64,000 bases of DNA from Acanthacorydalis orientalis (taxonomy: Eukaryota > Arthropoda > Insecta > Megaloptera > Corydalidae). The translations under genes were made by a program, and so were the position numbers. Numbering within the stretch: the stretch's first letter is position 1; each line of letters opens with the position of its first letter. Positions 1-11,255 of the stretch are shown here, piece after piece. The notes beneath the pieces were generated by a model. The model was not told the origin of the DNA and did no database searches. It saw nothing but the letters and a program-made list of their open reading frames with translations. The stretch covers positions 17,683,510-17,747,509 of the forward strand of contig CM068315.1 in NCBI GenBank assembly GCA_034766995.1. Direction: 5' to 3'.

Positions 1-377
1 AAGGACGTGCGCTATTCGTGCTCGATCCGGACATACGACGCTCTTCGTTATCGTTAAACGAAATGATTTAGTTTTCTTTTGATGCCGTTGCATTTACATT
101 TCGTTATCAGATGTCTGAATGTGCAATCAACTGTTTTGTTCATTCAGCACGCACTGGAAATGCCAATTTTGAGTAATGTTTTTGTAGAGACGGGCACAGA
201 AAGTTTCTGGAACGTGTCAAACATATTGGGATAATACTTGATTATAAAATAATTATATTTACTTGTCTCTGAATAAAGATTGTTTTAGATTTTACATTTT
301 AAACGCACATACATATTAAAAAAATATTAAAATATTATCTTATTACAACACAATACAAATCTGATAATTCTACCTAA
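1..377. other. unannotated AT-rich DNA with a GC-richer first 60 bases
   Basis: The first 60 bases are visibly richer in CpG than what follows and may be the edge of a regulatory or transcribed unit that lies outside the window. The rest is AT-rich, without a sustained reading frame or recognised repeat. Confidence 0.4.
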
Positions 378-515
378 ATTCATATTCACAAATGAATTCT
401 TCTTTCACTCCATAAATCACACAATTTATTCAGATCAAAACTATTCAATAAGTCACAATTGGTTATTTTTGATAGTCATTTATGCTCATTTAGGTAATGA
501 TTCAACATTATCAAA
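378..515 (+). repeat. dispersed ~130-bp repeat, copy 1
   Basis: This is the first of nine related segments. It opens with a short block CACAAATGAATTC, followed by a T-rich stretch and CACTCCATAAA. It then carries TTCAATAAGTCA and TTTTTGATAGTCATTTATGC, and ends near TCAACATTATCA. The order of these blocks is the same in the other copies. No terminal inverted repeats, poly-A tail or pol III boxes are evident. I do not recognise the family. Confidence 0.6.
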
Positions 516-1102
516 TTGTTAACATACAGGAAAAGTTATCGAATAAAATATATTTTCTGTAGCTTATCGTTCTGAAGAGGCAATGCTCTCAAAATGGCAG
601 TGTCATTGTCAAAATTATCAAAAACTAATCATTTATACTAGATTTACGAAACCCGTCAATTTGGTGAATTTGAAATTTCATGCTTAAAAATAAATATTAT
701 TTTTTGAAATATTATATTAACTTTTATTGATGTAATGATGTCAATATATATCTTAATTCAATTTATCCGACGGATTTCTACTTTCGCGTAACTGTATATA
801 GTATACCTATTTATTTGGATACCCGTCAAGTTGACGGATTAACAAATTTTGTGTTAAGCGTCCTAAATGTCTGTATTTATTAAATTACAACTAAAACCAC
901 GAAGTGATCTGATACTGTAGAGGACAAAAAAAACTAAAATGCGAATGCGAATACCGTATTTCGTCTCTTGAGAAATGAAATAATGTATATGCTATATAAT
1001 TTTCGGTTGAATGGGAAGAATTAAACTCAGACTTTTCTTCGTTCTTCTAATTATTTGGAATTGGAATTCTATTTTTACATATAATTGGAATTCACTTTTA
1101 AA
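516..1102. other. AT-rich DNA with a small cluster of CCGTCAA/TTGACGG motifs
   Basis: No gene is seen. A short palindrome, CCGTCAA-G-TTGACGG, lies at 823-837. A related CCCGTCAA occurs near 652, and ATCCGACGGAT occurs near 767. The significance is unknown. Confidence 0.4.
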
Positions 1103-1735
1103 AAAATACTTTCGAAAAAAACTAATCTAGTTGGAACTATACGTGCAAATAAAAAACAAATACCAAAAACTGCAAAAGCTAGGAAAGATAATAGTCTGGT
1201 TTTCCACATAACTTTGTAAATCAGAAATTATATTATAACAATTTACAAAAGCCAGCCAAGAGAAAAGATACTACTACTCAGTTCAAGACATAAGTTTGTA
1301 AAAATTGGGAACGAAAATAAATCTGCCCTGGAAACATTTACATTCTACAACAGGATCAAGTTTGAAGTAAATATGATAGATCAAAAGGTACGAAAATATA
1401 ATGTCATAGCAGGATCCTGCATATGGCCTCTTGAAATATTTTATAACATCTTAGATTTAGCTACTATAAATACGTGGATATTATACAAGAAAACTACTGG
1501 ACTAAATTTTCAATTGCCTGAAAAATGAGTAAGAGACTACAGAGATGAATCAGAGAGGGACTATAGAGATGAGAGTAAGACTACTTCTAATCCGTCGTCG
1601 GATATAGGAAATTCCAATAACAATCGGAAGTTCCACCAATCGGATTTTATTAAACAAATAGATCCAATAATATTTTCCGTATGTGAAAAAGTTGGTGTGC
1701 GGAAAATGTACCCTCAAAAAATAATTTATATATAA
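1103..1735 (+). pseudogene. piggyBac-like transposase, C-terminal part (remnant)
   Basis: The frame runs 211 codons from 1103 to a stop at 1733-1735 without a frameshift. It is broken by two in-frame stops, TAA at 1217-1219 and TGA at 1526-1528. It reads like the C-terminal half of a piggyBac/PGBD DDE transposase. Visible blocks are GTIRANKKQIPK, then FYNRIKFEVNMIDQ followed by KYNV, then WPLEIFYNILDLATINTWIL, and a final short CEKVGVRKM. In the family the FEVN position is normally GGVD, with the last catalytic Asp; here that codon (1370-1372) is AAT, so the residue is Asn. The N-terminal half, with the first two catalytic Asp, and the CCC/GGG-type ends were not found. This is a dead fragment. 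The family call is from motif memory. Confidence 0.8.
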
Positions 1736-2610
1736 AAAATTTACTGTTAATCTCTGTTAATAAAAATGGAGTAATATAAAATAAAATTATTTAATGTTTT
1801 TACCAAAAAACTGTATTTTGATATATCTGTCAAAATGATTGATTTCAGTAAAAATAGGTATACAATAAATGCCCCTAAATCCAGTGTAAAAGATATCGAC
1901 CAGAAGAATTGTGTACTATGTGGAGATTAAAAATTGTTTTATGGGAGTCACTTTAGTCATAGCGCAAATTTTTTTATTTTCATACCTCGAATCTATATTT
2001 ATCCTTTGGTCTTCTCTCTAATCAAGGATTATAATTACGACCATAAATGTATGGTCATAATTATAATCCTTGATTGGTCTTTATGTTATAGTCTAGCTGT
2101 AAATGTTATATTTTCAATCGATAATTTTTATCTATGTACACTATGTTATGAGTTCTTATAGATAATTTATTACCCATTTCATTTTATGTTTTTGTGTTGA
2201 ATCAGATTAAATTTTTACTCGACCGATAAAAAAGTAGATTGCATTTGTTTCAATAAAATAGAGAACAAATATTTTTAGATTTATTCAATAATCAAATCAG
2301 ATAATTCAAACATTTTTACATTAAAGAAAATAATTTCTTTATATGTTTTCCACACACTGATCTATCCATGGTAAAAAAACTTATTTTATTTCAATGTGAA
2401 TTCCTACTACTGGAATCTGTGGTCTCGAAGAAGGAATATTATTATTTTATATAGCTAACGAATAACAATAAAAGGACTATATTAATATTGATAACAAATA
2501 TTATATAAACCTAAATTAAATTGATCTTATGAACAATTTTCTATAATTAAAAATTGTAGCGTGGAACATCTGTTTTTAGCTTATGATTTAGTTTATTCAT
2601 TTATATTAAG
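1736..2610. other. AT-rich spacer with a foldback
   Basis: No coding region is recognised. An open frame at 1934-2161 runs across the foldback at 2020-2075 and has no recognisable protein features. The remainder is AT-rich and unremarkable. Confidence 0.4.
2020..2075. repeat. near-perfect 26-bp inverted repeat (hairpin)
   Basis: The left arm at 2020-2045 and the right arm at 2050-2075 are complementary over 26 bp with a single mismatch (C in GACCATA's neighbour on the left, A-T on the right). A 4-base loop, AATG, separates them. The arms start with AATCAAGGATT and end with GACCATA. The complementarity does not extend beyond these limits. It could be a small foldback element, a product of replication template switching, or a transcribed hairpin. 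Confidence 0.9.
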
Positions 2611-2612
2611 TA

Positions 2613-4177
2613 CAGTGACCTCAAAAACTGTTAACGAAATTTCGGTTGGAACACTTTGGTCTAAAACTGAACGATTACTTAGAAGAATTCCCGATTAACT
2701 TTATTGTTCTCTAGATTGGGATCACGTAGTCTGATGATGCAGTATTTGTCATTTTTGTTGTTGTCGTTGAAAATTGTTGGAATTCTAAATTCAATAAAGA
2801 TCGTGACCAGTTTTTGTGTGAAGTACTGTTGAATATTAAATTTTATCAAATACATATTTTTAATATTTCTATAAAAATTTCAAAATTTTCAATTTTCTGA
2901 CAAATAAAAGAATAATGTAACAAATATAGTCTGACAAATTAAGTAAATTGTTTCGACTTTTAGATGGGAAAACGAAAAAGCATTAATATGGAAATGGTAA
3001 TTGCAACGAAAATTAAAAATTCATCTCCAGTTCGTCAAATAGCTTCTTTATACGGTGCTTCTATTAGGTTTATGTCAAAAATCAAAAAAGAATTAAAAAT
3101 CATTGTTGAGGTTAATAAAGGAGGGTATGTAGAAAAATTGACTTCAGAGACCAAACGCAAAATTGGTCGCCTAATCTGCACAGGATCACAGTGGACAATG
3201 GAATACAGGCCACAACGTCTTGCGAAAGAATCTGGAAATCAGTATTTGTAAGGAGAGTTCAGGAATCGTCTAAAAAAATCAGAATTAAAAGTTAAATACA
3301 AATTAAATGCCGCTGTTGACTGATATTCATAAGAAGGAACGGTTGAATTTTGCAAAAAAACCTAAATATTGGACCGTTGTACATTGGAACCAAGTAGTTG
3401 AGACTAAAATTAAAATCATATACACTTAGATGAACGTGTATGAACTTGGATCAATCCAAAACGCTGGCTGGAGAGGAATATTATGAAAACATTAAAATTC
3501 GGAGGTGGTTCTTTGATGGTTTGAGATTTTTCAAAAGAAATAAATTAGGAAACAGGGATTATGAAAGAGTTGGGCTACATAGAAATGCTTAGAGATTTGT
3601 TTTTCCATGCATTGAAAAGTTTGAGTGTGAACAATCAGATTTAGTATTTATGTAAGACAACGACCCCAAAAATACAGCTAAAATTACAAAAAAATTTCTC
3701 CAAATTAACGGCATTGTTCTATTGCATTGGCTATCGTAATCTCTTGACTTAAATCCAATAAAACATCTATGGGTTATATTGAAAAGAATACTTGTATTCA
3801 TCGGAGAAGTATCAAAAACCAATGATGAATTATAGGATGAAACCAGTCGAGCATGGCAAAGTATTGAAGAGTCCACATTGACAAATTCAATTCAAAGTAT
3901 GTCAAAAAGAATAGAAGCACTTTTAAAAAAGGAAGCAACTGAGCTTGACAAACATTGCACATGTGCCAAAAAATGGTTCACACACTAAGAAAGGTGAAAT
4001 AATTTTTAAAAGTAATACGAGTGATACAGTGTTTATATTGAATAGTTTTTTAATATTACGCTGTTTATAAAATTTAATAATAAATAAACAAATTCATATG
4101 CCTTTCTCTACATACATCATATTTGTAATTTTTTTTAAAAAAAATCACACTTTCTTGAACAGTATTTAGGATCACTG
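2613..4177 (+). mobile_element. Tc1-like transposon, full length but inactive
   Basis: The left end reads CAGTGACCTCAAAAACTGTT. The right end, read inward on the other strand, is CAGTGATCCTAAATACTGTT. They match at most positions over about 20 bp. Both ends are flanked by TA (2611-2612 and 4178-4179), the expected target duplication for the Tc1/mariner superfamily. The interior carries a decayed transposase in the same orientation. The length of about 1.57 kb is usual for a Tc1-type element. Confidence 0.85.
2964..3989 (+). pseudogene. Tc1-like DD34E transposase, decayed
   Basis: The first 95 codons are open from an ATG (MGKRKSINMEM...) and resemble the N-terminal helix-turn-helix of Tc1 transposases (VRQIASLYGAS). 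Frameshifts and stops follow. The catalytic core is still legible: DNDPKNTAKITKKF, with the second Asp codon at 3656-3658, then SLDLNPIKHLW. The third acidic residue, normally Glu in NPIEHLW, is Lys (AAA, 3761-3763). It lies 35 codons after the Asp, leaving 34 residues between them, so the spacing matches DD34E. A stop at 3653-3655 directly precedes the Asp. The protein end reads WFTH-stop. It cannot transpose on its own. Confidence 0.8.
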
Positions 4178-4179
4178 TA

Positions 4180-5685
4180 TATGGAAATAAACATAAAATG
4201 CTCAATTATTAATGTACGTTTAAGAAATATTCTTGTACATAATATTTTATATTCTGTTCACTTCTATATTTTATATTCTGTTCAATACCATTTACTGAAT
4301 AAAAATACTACGACTACTGCTAAGTTAATTTCTTATAAATAAGCGACGCCTTTCGAACAGCGAACGATATAAAAGCTTATCGATAGTGATATACTTATAT
4401 AAACATTGTATAAATCTCGGTCCTTTGAAAGCGTCTCTCATTAAATGTAATTCTCAATCGTCCGAAAATCTCGTTCTATAATTTATCTTTCATCGAATCC
4501 TTTTTTCAAACCACACAAATCGGCATTTCGTAAGTGCACTCTACATAATTATATGCATTCATCGTACATTTTCGATAAACGTCAGCAAATTTTCTTAACA
4601 AGTGTATTAGTATGCAAAACGTGTCTTTTCGATTTAAACCAACTATAAAAATTGTTATCACAAATATTGATGAAATTAATTTACACGTGTTGTAAATCGA
4701 ATTCCGTCTTAATAAACGTTTAATATTCACAGCTGATGTGTGCTATAAAATGTATTTTATTTTAAGGCGAATTATCCAGAGCTGTTTAAGTATAGATAAG
4801 AACACTGACTTGAAACGTTTTTAAAATATTTTATAAATATTCTCCTTTCCGAATGTAAGTTTATTGGAAATGTAATCTGCATACGTTTTATTAAAACGAA
4901 TTTTGAACTGGAAATATTCATTTAAATAATAAGTAAACAGAAAAATATCGAAAATTCATTAAAATAAATCTTTATTCGAACTATACATGGGGATAGAAAA
5001 CAAGCAGTAAGGTACATAAATGCAATAACGACTGATTTAATTATCAACGTGAGTGAACATTATATTCTACACTACGTATTATTAATTTTAAAACGTTTTT
5101 TTTATTACTAAGTCGTTGACTTGTTTATTAAAATATGCATACACTTTTTCTTATCAGTAAGTACCTAATTTTCACATTACATGTAATGAATACGATTTTG
5201 TTTTGTGCTTTTGAAAAGAGTTTGTAAAAACAATGAACTCAGATATAAATTCGCAATCGATTAATGTTGTATTTTATATAGCATGTAGGGGATAAAAAAT
5301 AATTTCTTAAAACGTATGTTCAAGAAAAATAAAATTAGTACTAAAATAGTCCCCTAAAATTGCCTTAGATAAATTTTAATTTTTATATACAAACATAATC
5401 TACACAAAAAATATATATTTATAGACTAGAAAATGTTAATAGATTATTATAAATCACATTTTTTAATAAAAAAATGTTTGTATTTATTTTAAATTCAACC
5501 AACAAATATAATACAAATTCAAAAATCTCATCTTGCAAACAAACTATTTTACATGTTTTTTTTATAAATTAATATTCTTTTCTCTCGTCTGTGATCACTA
5601 AAAGTGGAATAATTTATATGGGATTATAGTGAATGATGTTTTTGATTCGTTTTGTTAAAATCTAATTGTCAGACATGACAAATAG
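4180..5685. other. AT-rich DNA, no gene seen
   Basis: This stretch is a 1.5 kb AT-rich spacer. The only structure noticed is a short direct duplication, ATATTTTATATTCTGTTCA, at about 4242 and again about 25 bases later, just outside the Tc1-like element. It looks like a slippage product. Confidence 0.4.
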
Positions 5686-5689
5686 AAAG

Positions 5690-5950
5690 AATCCCGTGTA
5701 ACGGTTCTGTATATTTGAGTAAAACATGCAAATTGACATTACCATTAAGGGGGCGGGTAGTGTCTAACAGACCATGTCGGATAATGTATCCGGCGCTCTT
5801 GCCATCTTGATTACGACTAATTCTTGTCAGTTGCCCTTCCATCATTAACACCCTGGGGTAATAACGATTCGCGGTTTTCTCTTCATATGAGGGTCGCGAC
5901 CTTCGTATCGGCTCCCCAGCCTTCCGAAGATTTTTAATCTGTGTCTGTAT
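5690..5950 (-). pseudogene. possible BEL/Pao retrotransposon integrase C-terminal fragment
   Basis: On the minus strand this GC-richer stretch is open and reads ...RSRPSYEEKTANRYYPRV, then GQLTRISRNQDGKSAGYIIR, then RPLN. The pattern of an aromatic/PR block, GxxxxI, DGKxxxAxI and RPLN resembles the domain at the end of BEL/Pao polyproteins (G.I..I..DGK.R.A.I...G...RPLN). The match is by pattern only. The reading frame enters the (TA)n array upstream, so its first part encodes only a YIYIYI run and is not protein-derived. No LTR, reverse transcriptase or RNase H was found nearby. It could instead be an unrelated exon remnant. Confidence 0.35.
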
Positions 5951-5962
5951 TCGATTTATGCA

Positions 5963-5972
5963 TACACACACG

Positions 5973-6008
<36 letters not shown>
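5963..6008. repeat. (CA)n-(TA)n microsatellite
   Basis: A short CA/CG-rich run is followed by an uninterrupted TA run from about 5976 to 6008. Confidence 0.95.
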
Positions 6009-6015
<7 letters not shown>

Positions 6016-6034
6016 CTTTATCAGTCAACAGTTT

Positions 6035-7908
6035 AAATAAGTTAGATATTTTTTCAGGATTAGGATATGATTTTTTTTAAAGTTCAGACAGTTTTTGATA
6101 CATTTTAGGTGAAAATATTAATACAACTTCATTTCTTTTGATAGAGAATTTCTTGATTTTGGCACTCAAAAAATTTACAATAAGCTTAAAAGTTGACAAT
6201 CATTTCTATCTGGCACGTACTTTTTTTCTTAAAATTTAAACACTATAAAACAATAAAAGCTAATATCTCTACGCACTGTCCTCTATATAGACATAAGATT
6301 TTTTTCTTATAATTTAAACATACTGTGTTATATTTTGGGCACATATCTTGATATATAATTCTTTGTATGAATCAATATTTTTTTCATTAGATTTAAGATA
6401 GTCTATGGTACATTATAAACTTAAAATTCAAGATATAGTTGTTTGTGCAGACACACAATTTCTTTTTTCAATTTGTAGACACTGTGATATATTATAGGCT
6501 AATATCTTGACATGTAGATATATGATCTTTTTACTTAAAGCTCAGACAGTGTATGGTACAAAATATACTTTATATATTTTTATACGATATTTTATAAAGG
6601 CCTTACAATTTTTTTCACAATTTTGATATACTCTATGGTGCATTGTAGGTACTTAGATTGACATATAGTCATTTTCAGTTACACAAACATTTTTTTCTTG
6701 TGTGTATGCATTCTGTGATGGTTTATACCTAGATATACACAGTCCTCTGTCAAGATACATCATTTTTTTATCAAAGTTCAAATTCTCTATAATATATTAC
6801 AGGCTCTTCTCTCAATATATACTTTTTTGGTAAGAACCGATGATTTTTCCCAAAAGTTTAGACACTATGATTAAAATAAGATCATATCTCGGCGTAAAAA
6901 CTTTTTTATATACCTTGAGATTTTTTCTTTGAAGTTCCGATATTTTCTGATATGTAGGTGATTCAACTTTTTGTTTCCATACGAAAGTATTAAATAAAAA
7001 CAAAAAAATAAAAAACGTATAATCCCCTATATAGTATTTTAATTCAACTGTATTTTAGTATTGAATTGAACTAAAATAAATACTAAATAAAAAATAATGT
7101 GACTTTTCTTAATCCCTGCACCTCCGTTAATATTGTTTTCAGTTCCATGTGGAAGCTTGAATTGAATAACCTTACATTATATGCTTATATCCAAAAATAT
7201 AGTCATCTGCGAGGACATGCAATTTTTTTGTCCAAGTTAAAATTTTCAATAATATATTATAGAACTTTTTTCAATAAATACTCTTCTATACGAATATATG
7301 ATTTTCGAAAAGTTAAAATACTGTGTGATACAAAATAGATTTACATCTTTTAGTAAAATTTTTTGGTAGAATCTTTTATATGACATCGACAATTTTCCAG
7401 TGTTGAGATATTTAATGAGGCATTCTACGTCCATATCTTGATATAGATCCATCTACAAAAACAAGAATTTTTATTGTGGATTTTAAGTATTCTGTGATAT
7501 ATTACAGGCTTGTGTCTAGATACATAGACATCTGTGAAAACACAAATTATTCTTGGGTTAAGATTCTTTATAATATGTTATGTTTTAATATATGTTACCT
7601 CAAAGTATACTCTTTTGTAAGAATCGATTTTCTCTATAAGTTAAGGCACTCTAGGATGGATTATATACCCATATTTCAACATAGAATGCAATATATATTT
7701 TCCCCTGAATGTTCAGACTCTGTATAATATATACAGACCCATATTTCAAAATATAATTCTTCATAAGAACATAATTTTTTTTTAATTTTCACTGATTAAT
7801 TGTATGTCTATAGTTTGATATACATTTCTTTGTACCAAATCTACGATTTTTTTCCCTTGAAGTTTAGTCTTTTATACAATACAGACTCATATTTCGACAT
7901 ACAATCAG
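6035..7908. repeat. degenerate tandem repeat array, period about 78 bp
   Basis: The same series of blocks returns every 68-84 bases: (A)AGTTCAGACACTGTG, ATATATTATAGGCT, (CAT)ATCTTGACATATAG, TTTGTAAGAACACA, then TGATTTTTTTCTT. Good examples start near 6391, 6469, 6537, 6620, 6704, 6773, 6855 and 6931, and again near 7225, 7307, 7395, 7476, 7559, 7637, 7711 and 7858. About twenty monomers can be followed. They are strongly diverged from each other. A less clear segment with an AT-rich inverted repeat interrupts the array at about 6985-7130. Open frames inside it (6812-7003 minus, 7099-7338 plus, 7246-7452 minus, 7476-7727 plus) are by-products of the repeat and show no protein features. Confidence 0.8.
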
Positions 7909-9947
7909 GAAAATAAAATATTTACACATTTATTTTTTATAAATTTTTGATTTCCTACATACTTAAAAATATCTATTAATTAATACAGCATCATTCCATT
8001 AATCTTCACCTATTTGAGAATTTTAGTTTTATATGTTTAACGTTGTTAGTGTTAAATCCTGTCATTTTTTTCTATCTATATAGTTATCTACATAGATATA
8101 TATTTGATTAATAATACTAAAAAGCTGATTCAAAAGTAAAATAAGCATGACTTAATCAAAGTCTTTGTTCAAAGTAATTGAAATGTTTATAGTAAAAGAA
8201 TTATATTGAAAATATTTCTATATTGAACTTTACATCCGTTAAATAAAAATATATTCTTTAATATTTCAAACTGTATTATTAATTTATATCAACTATTTAT
8301 TTATTAACGAAAGTTTATGTATTTTTCATAACGTTTTTGAATGAACTTATTTCTACATTTTAATACTGAATGCTACTGAATGAGAAAAACTACTTAATAA
8401 ATCATATAGGTACAAAGTAAAAAAAATATGTACATAAACATTATAATATTTAATAATCAAAAACAAATTAATAATTAATAAAATTGAATTCACTCACATC
8501 TTAATATGGAAATTTTGACAGAAGATACATAAAACATTATTTCATGTATACATTTTAACTTTGAAGTTATAAATTATTTTGTGTTCATAAAATATGAAAA
8601 TTTAAATTGTAGAATACATGCTATATCGTATCACTTGAAAATTAAGTTTATAAATAGTTATAACTATTGAAAATTTATATATTAGTGATGTTGTTTTAGA
8701 AGTATTTTTTTCTTATTGATTATATAGTAAAATATTTAGTAAGTTTAATAATATCAATAGTAAGGTTATTAATAAAATAATTTTAAATTTAAGCATTTTA
8801 TTGTACTTTTGATAACAGTGTTTCCTTTAAAAGCTTTTGAGTATTAAAAATCAGAAAATACAAACCCCATCTTACGTAATTAACTTTACCTGAAATATAT
8901 CTAATAAATGATTCTTTTATTTTTTAAATTACATGTAAAATATTGAAATAATTAAAATATTTTCAATTGCATATTAGTTAATAAAAAAGAAATCTCATGA
9001 AATAAATTCATGAGAAAACGTCAGTAGAGTCATACATTCTACTTGATTTCGGATGCACTCGGCAACATCTCTTTTGACGATGGTCCTGATTGGGACATAT
9101 TCATATTCCCCTAGAATATGAACCCTAGTCATATGGGAATAACAACCCCCTGAATACAGTAAAGTATATCAGAGGGTGCTGGTTCTTGTTGAATGTACTA
9201 AATACTTCTTATACATATTTCGTATTAACATATGTACATATATTAGTCCTATAATATTATTAACACTGTGAAAAGAGACCTCGTTCCCCGTGCGAGTAGC
9301 AGGTTATCATCTCTGAAAGCATGTTTTCATTAATTATTGAACAAGTGAATGTAAATTAATCAGTGTATACATTTTTTTATAGGATAGTGATTGATTAATT
9401 TTTAATCAATAATTATTTTATATAGTAATATTTTGTTCCATTTTATTACAAAAATAATCGTAACAGTTTTTATACAATATTTTATAATCTAAACTGACTG
9501 ATTTTCAATATTCGTGTATAAAAAATGTCTGTTCTTTTACTTTCCATTTTCTATAACAAATTCTGTCAGCCAGTAAGAAGAGTTTGAGAGTTATTTTTAT
9601 CAAAAAATCTGTACTATAAGTTATAGTATTTTCTACTCCAAGAAACAAAAATTGAAAACTAATAAATTTTGATATTTCAGACGATTTCCTATTGGAAAAA
9701 TAAACAATTTCCAAAAAAAATTTCTTTTCAACAAATATATATTTTTCAATTAGCACATTAATTGAACCTTTTATATAATTGAGAAAACATAAGTTTATCG
9801 GTAATATGTTTTTATTGAATATATTTACATAATCTAAGAAATTCTAGATCATGTACCATATTTATAAGTTTTAATTTAGAAAATTCGGAAATAAATTATT
9901 TTATGTTTGTATATGTAAGAATATATCGTTTTAAATTATAGAATTAA
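7909..9947. other. AT-rich DNA with one GC-richer island
   Basis: No gene is recognised. About 9030-9340 is less AT-rich and contains several short inverted repeats, for example CATATTC/GAATATG near 9103-9121, and AACAACCCCCTGA facing TCAGAGGGT near 9146-9187. An open frame at 9505-9756 (minus) has no recognisable features. Confidence 0.35.
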
Positions 9948-9970
9948 ATATATATATATATATATATATA
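9948..9970. repeat. (TA)n left of a mariner insertion
   Basis: A perfect TA run of about 23 bases abuts the left end of the mariner element. The array continues beyond its right end. Confidence 0.95.
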
Positions 9971-11250
9971 TTAGGTTGGTGTAAAAATAATTACTGTTTT
10001 TATCATTTTAAATTTGGCGCCGATTTTTCTAGTTACCGTTATTTTTAGTTCTAGTTATGTGATACATCATTGCAAAAAATGAAGTTATCGCTAATAATTT
10101 CAGTTTATGTCTATTGTTTTCATCGTTTAGTATTGTAGGATATAACCTCTCAAACTAGTCAAGGAAAGAAGCAAAATCGCGTGATTTTGTTGTATATGTT
10201 AATATTAAGACGTAAAGCAACAAACTACTCGAAATATCAAATTTGTTTTTAGTGAAAAGTCAATTAGTGAACACACAGCTCAACACTGATTCCAAAAATT
10301 TTGTAATGGAAACGAAAGCTTTGATGATAAGGAGGGTTGTGCATTTCCTTCAGCTATAGACAATAATGATTTAAGAACCATTATTGAAGTGGACCCACGT
10401 AAAACAACCCGAAAAGCGGTAGAAGAAGTCAATGTTGATCATTCAACAGTTTTTCGACATTTGAGTCTAATTGGAAAACCAAAAGAAGCTTGATAAATGG
10501 GTGCCGCATGAACTAAGCAAACATCAATCAATTTAGCGATCCGAAGTCTACTTTGCGCTTCTTTTGCGTGACAAAAGTAATCCATTGTTTGATCACGTGG
10601 TCAAATATGATGAAAGGTGGATTCCTTAAAACAATCGGAAACGTTCATCATTGTCAGTAGATCGAAGAGAAGCATCAAAACAGTTTCCTAAACTGAAGCT
10701 TTATGAAAAAAAATGATGATCACTGTTTGGTAGTCGGCAACTGGCATCATTCACTACAACTTCTTAAGTTCTGTTGAAACAATAAAAGCAGAATAATATT
10801 ATCAGGAAATTGAAAAAATGCATGAAAAATTGAATCCTTTACGATCAGCATTAGTCAATCGAAGAGGACTAATTCTTCTTCATGACCACGCCCGACCATA
10901 CGTCTCACAAATGATTTTAAAAAAATTAAATAAACTTAGTTATGAAATCTTACCACACTCGCCTTATTCTCCGGACCTGTCTCCAATAAATTGTCATTTT
11001 TTTTAAATATTTGGGTAATTTCCTACGAGAGAAGATTTTCAAAGATCGAACATCATCTCAAAGCGCTTTAGATGAATTCGTTAATTTCAGGACACCAGAA
11101 TTTTATCTTGTAGGAAAAAAACAAACTTGTTTCCTGTTTGGAGAAATGTATGTAGGCGAATGGCTTTATTTTGGTTAACAAATTTAATTTTTAACTGATA
11201 TGTCCGTCTTTATACTCGATACGTAAAAACCGAAATATTTTTTTTACCAA

Positions 11251-11255
<5 letters not shown>
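9971..11255 (+). mobile_element. mariner transposon (cecropia/Hsmar1-like), full length, inactive
   Basis: The left end is TTAGGTTGGTGTAAAAATAA. The right end, read inward, is TTAGATTGGTAAAAAAAATA, and both continue into a GTTTTTA block. The length of 1285 bp is typical for mariner. The flanks are TA on both sides, within a (TA)n tract. The terminal sequence and the translated remnant are closest, from memory, to the cecropia-type mariners that include Hsmar1. Confidence 0.88.
10165..11178 (+). pseudogene. mariner DD34D transposase, decayed
   Basis: Translated pieces in order are NRVILLY, HWFQKFCNGNESFDDKEG, PRKTTRKAVEEVNVDHSTVF (second helix-turn-helix), GKPKEA, the YDERW block, and an open 62-residue stretch at 10818-11006 with HDHARPYVS and PYSPDLSPINCHFF. 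The first catalytic Asp (10609-10611) and the second (10884-10886) remain. The third, normally in SPTDYHF, is Asn (AAT, 10989-10991). The second and third sites are separated by 34 residues, as in DD34D mariners. Several stops and frameshifts lie in the N-terminal half. Confidence 0.85.

Noticed and set aside
3589..3876. Minus-strand open frame of 95 codons
   Set aside because: It is antisense to the readable catalytic region of the Tc1-like transposase and has no features of its own.
4242..4286. Direct repeat ATATTTTATATTCTGTTCA beside the Tc1-like element
   Set aside because: A two-copy slippage duplication in AT-rich DNA. It lies outside the TA-bounded element and is not a target-site duplication.
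9103..9195. Imperfect hairpins in a GC-richer patch, possible microRNA precursor
   Set aside because: Stems are short with large bulges (CATATTC/GAATATG, and AACAACCCCCTGA facing TCAGAGGG). No clear 22-base paired arm exists.
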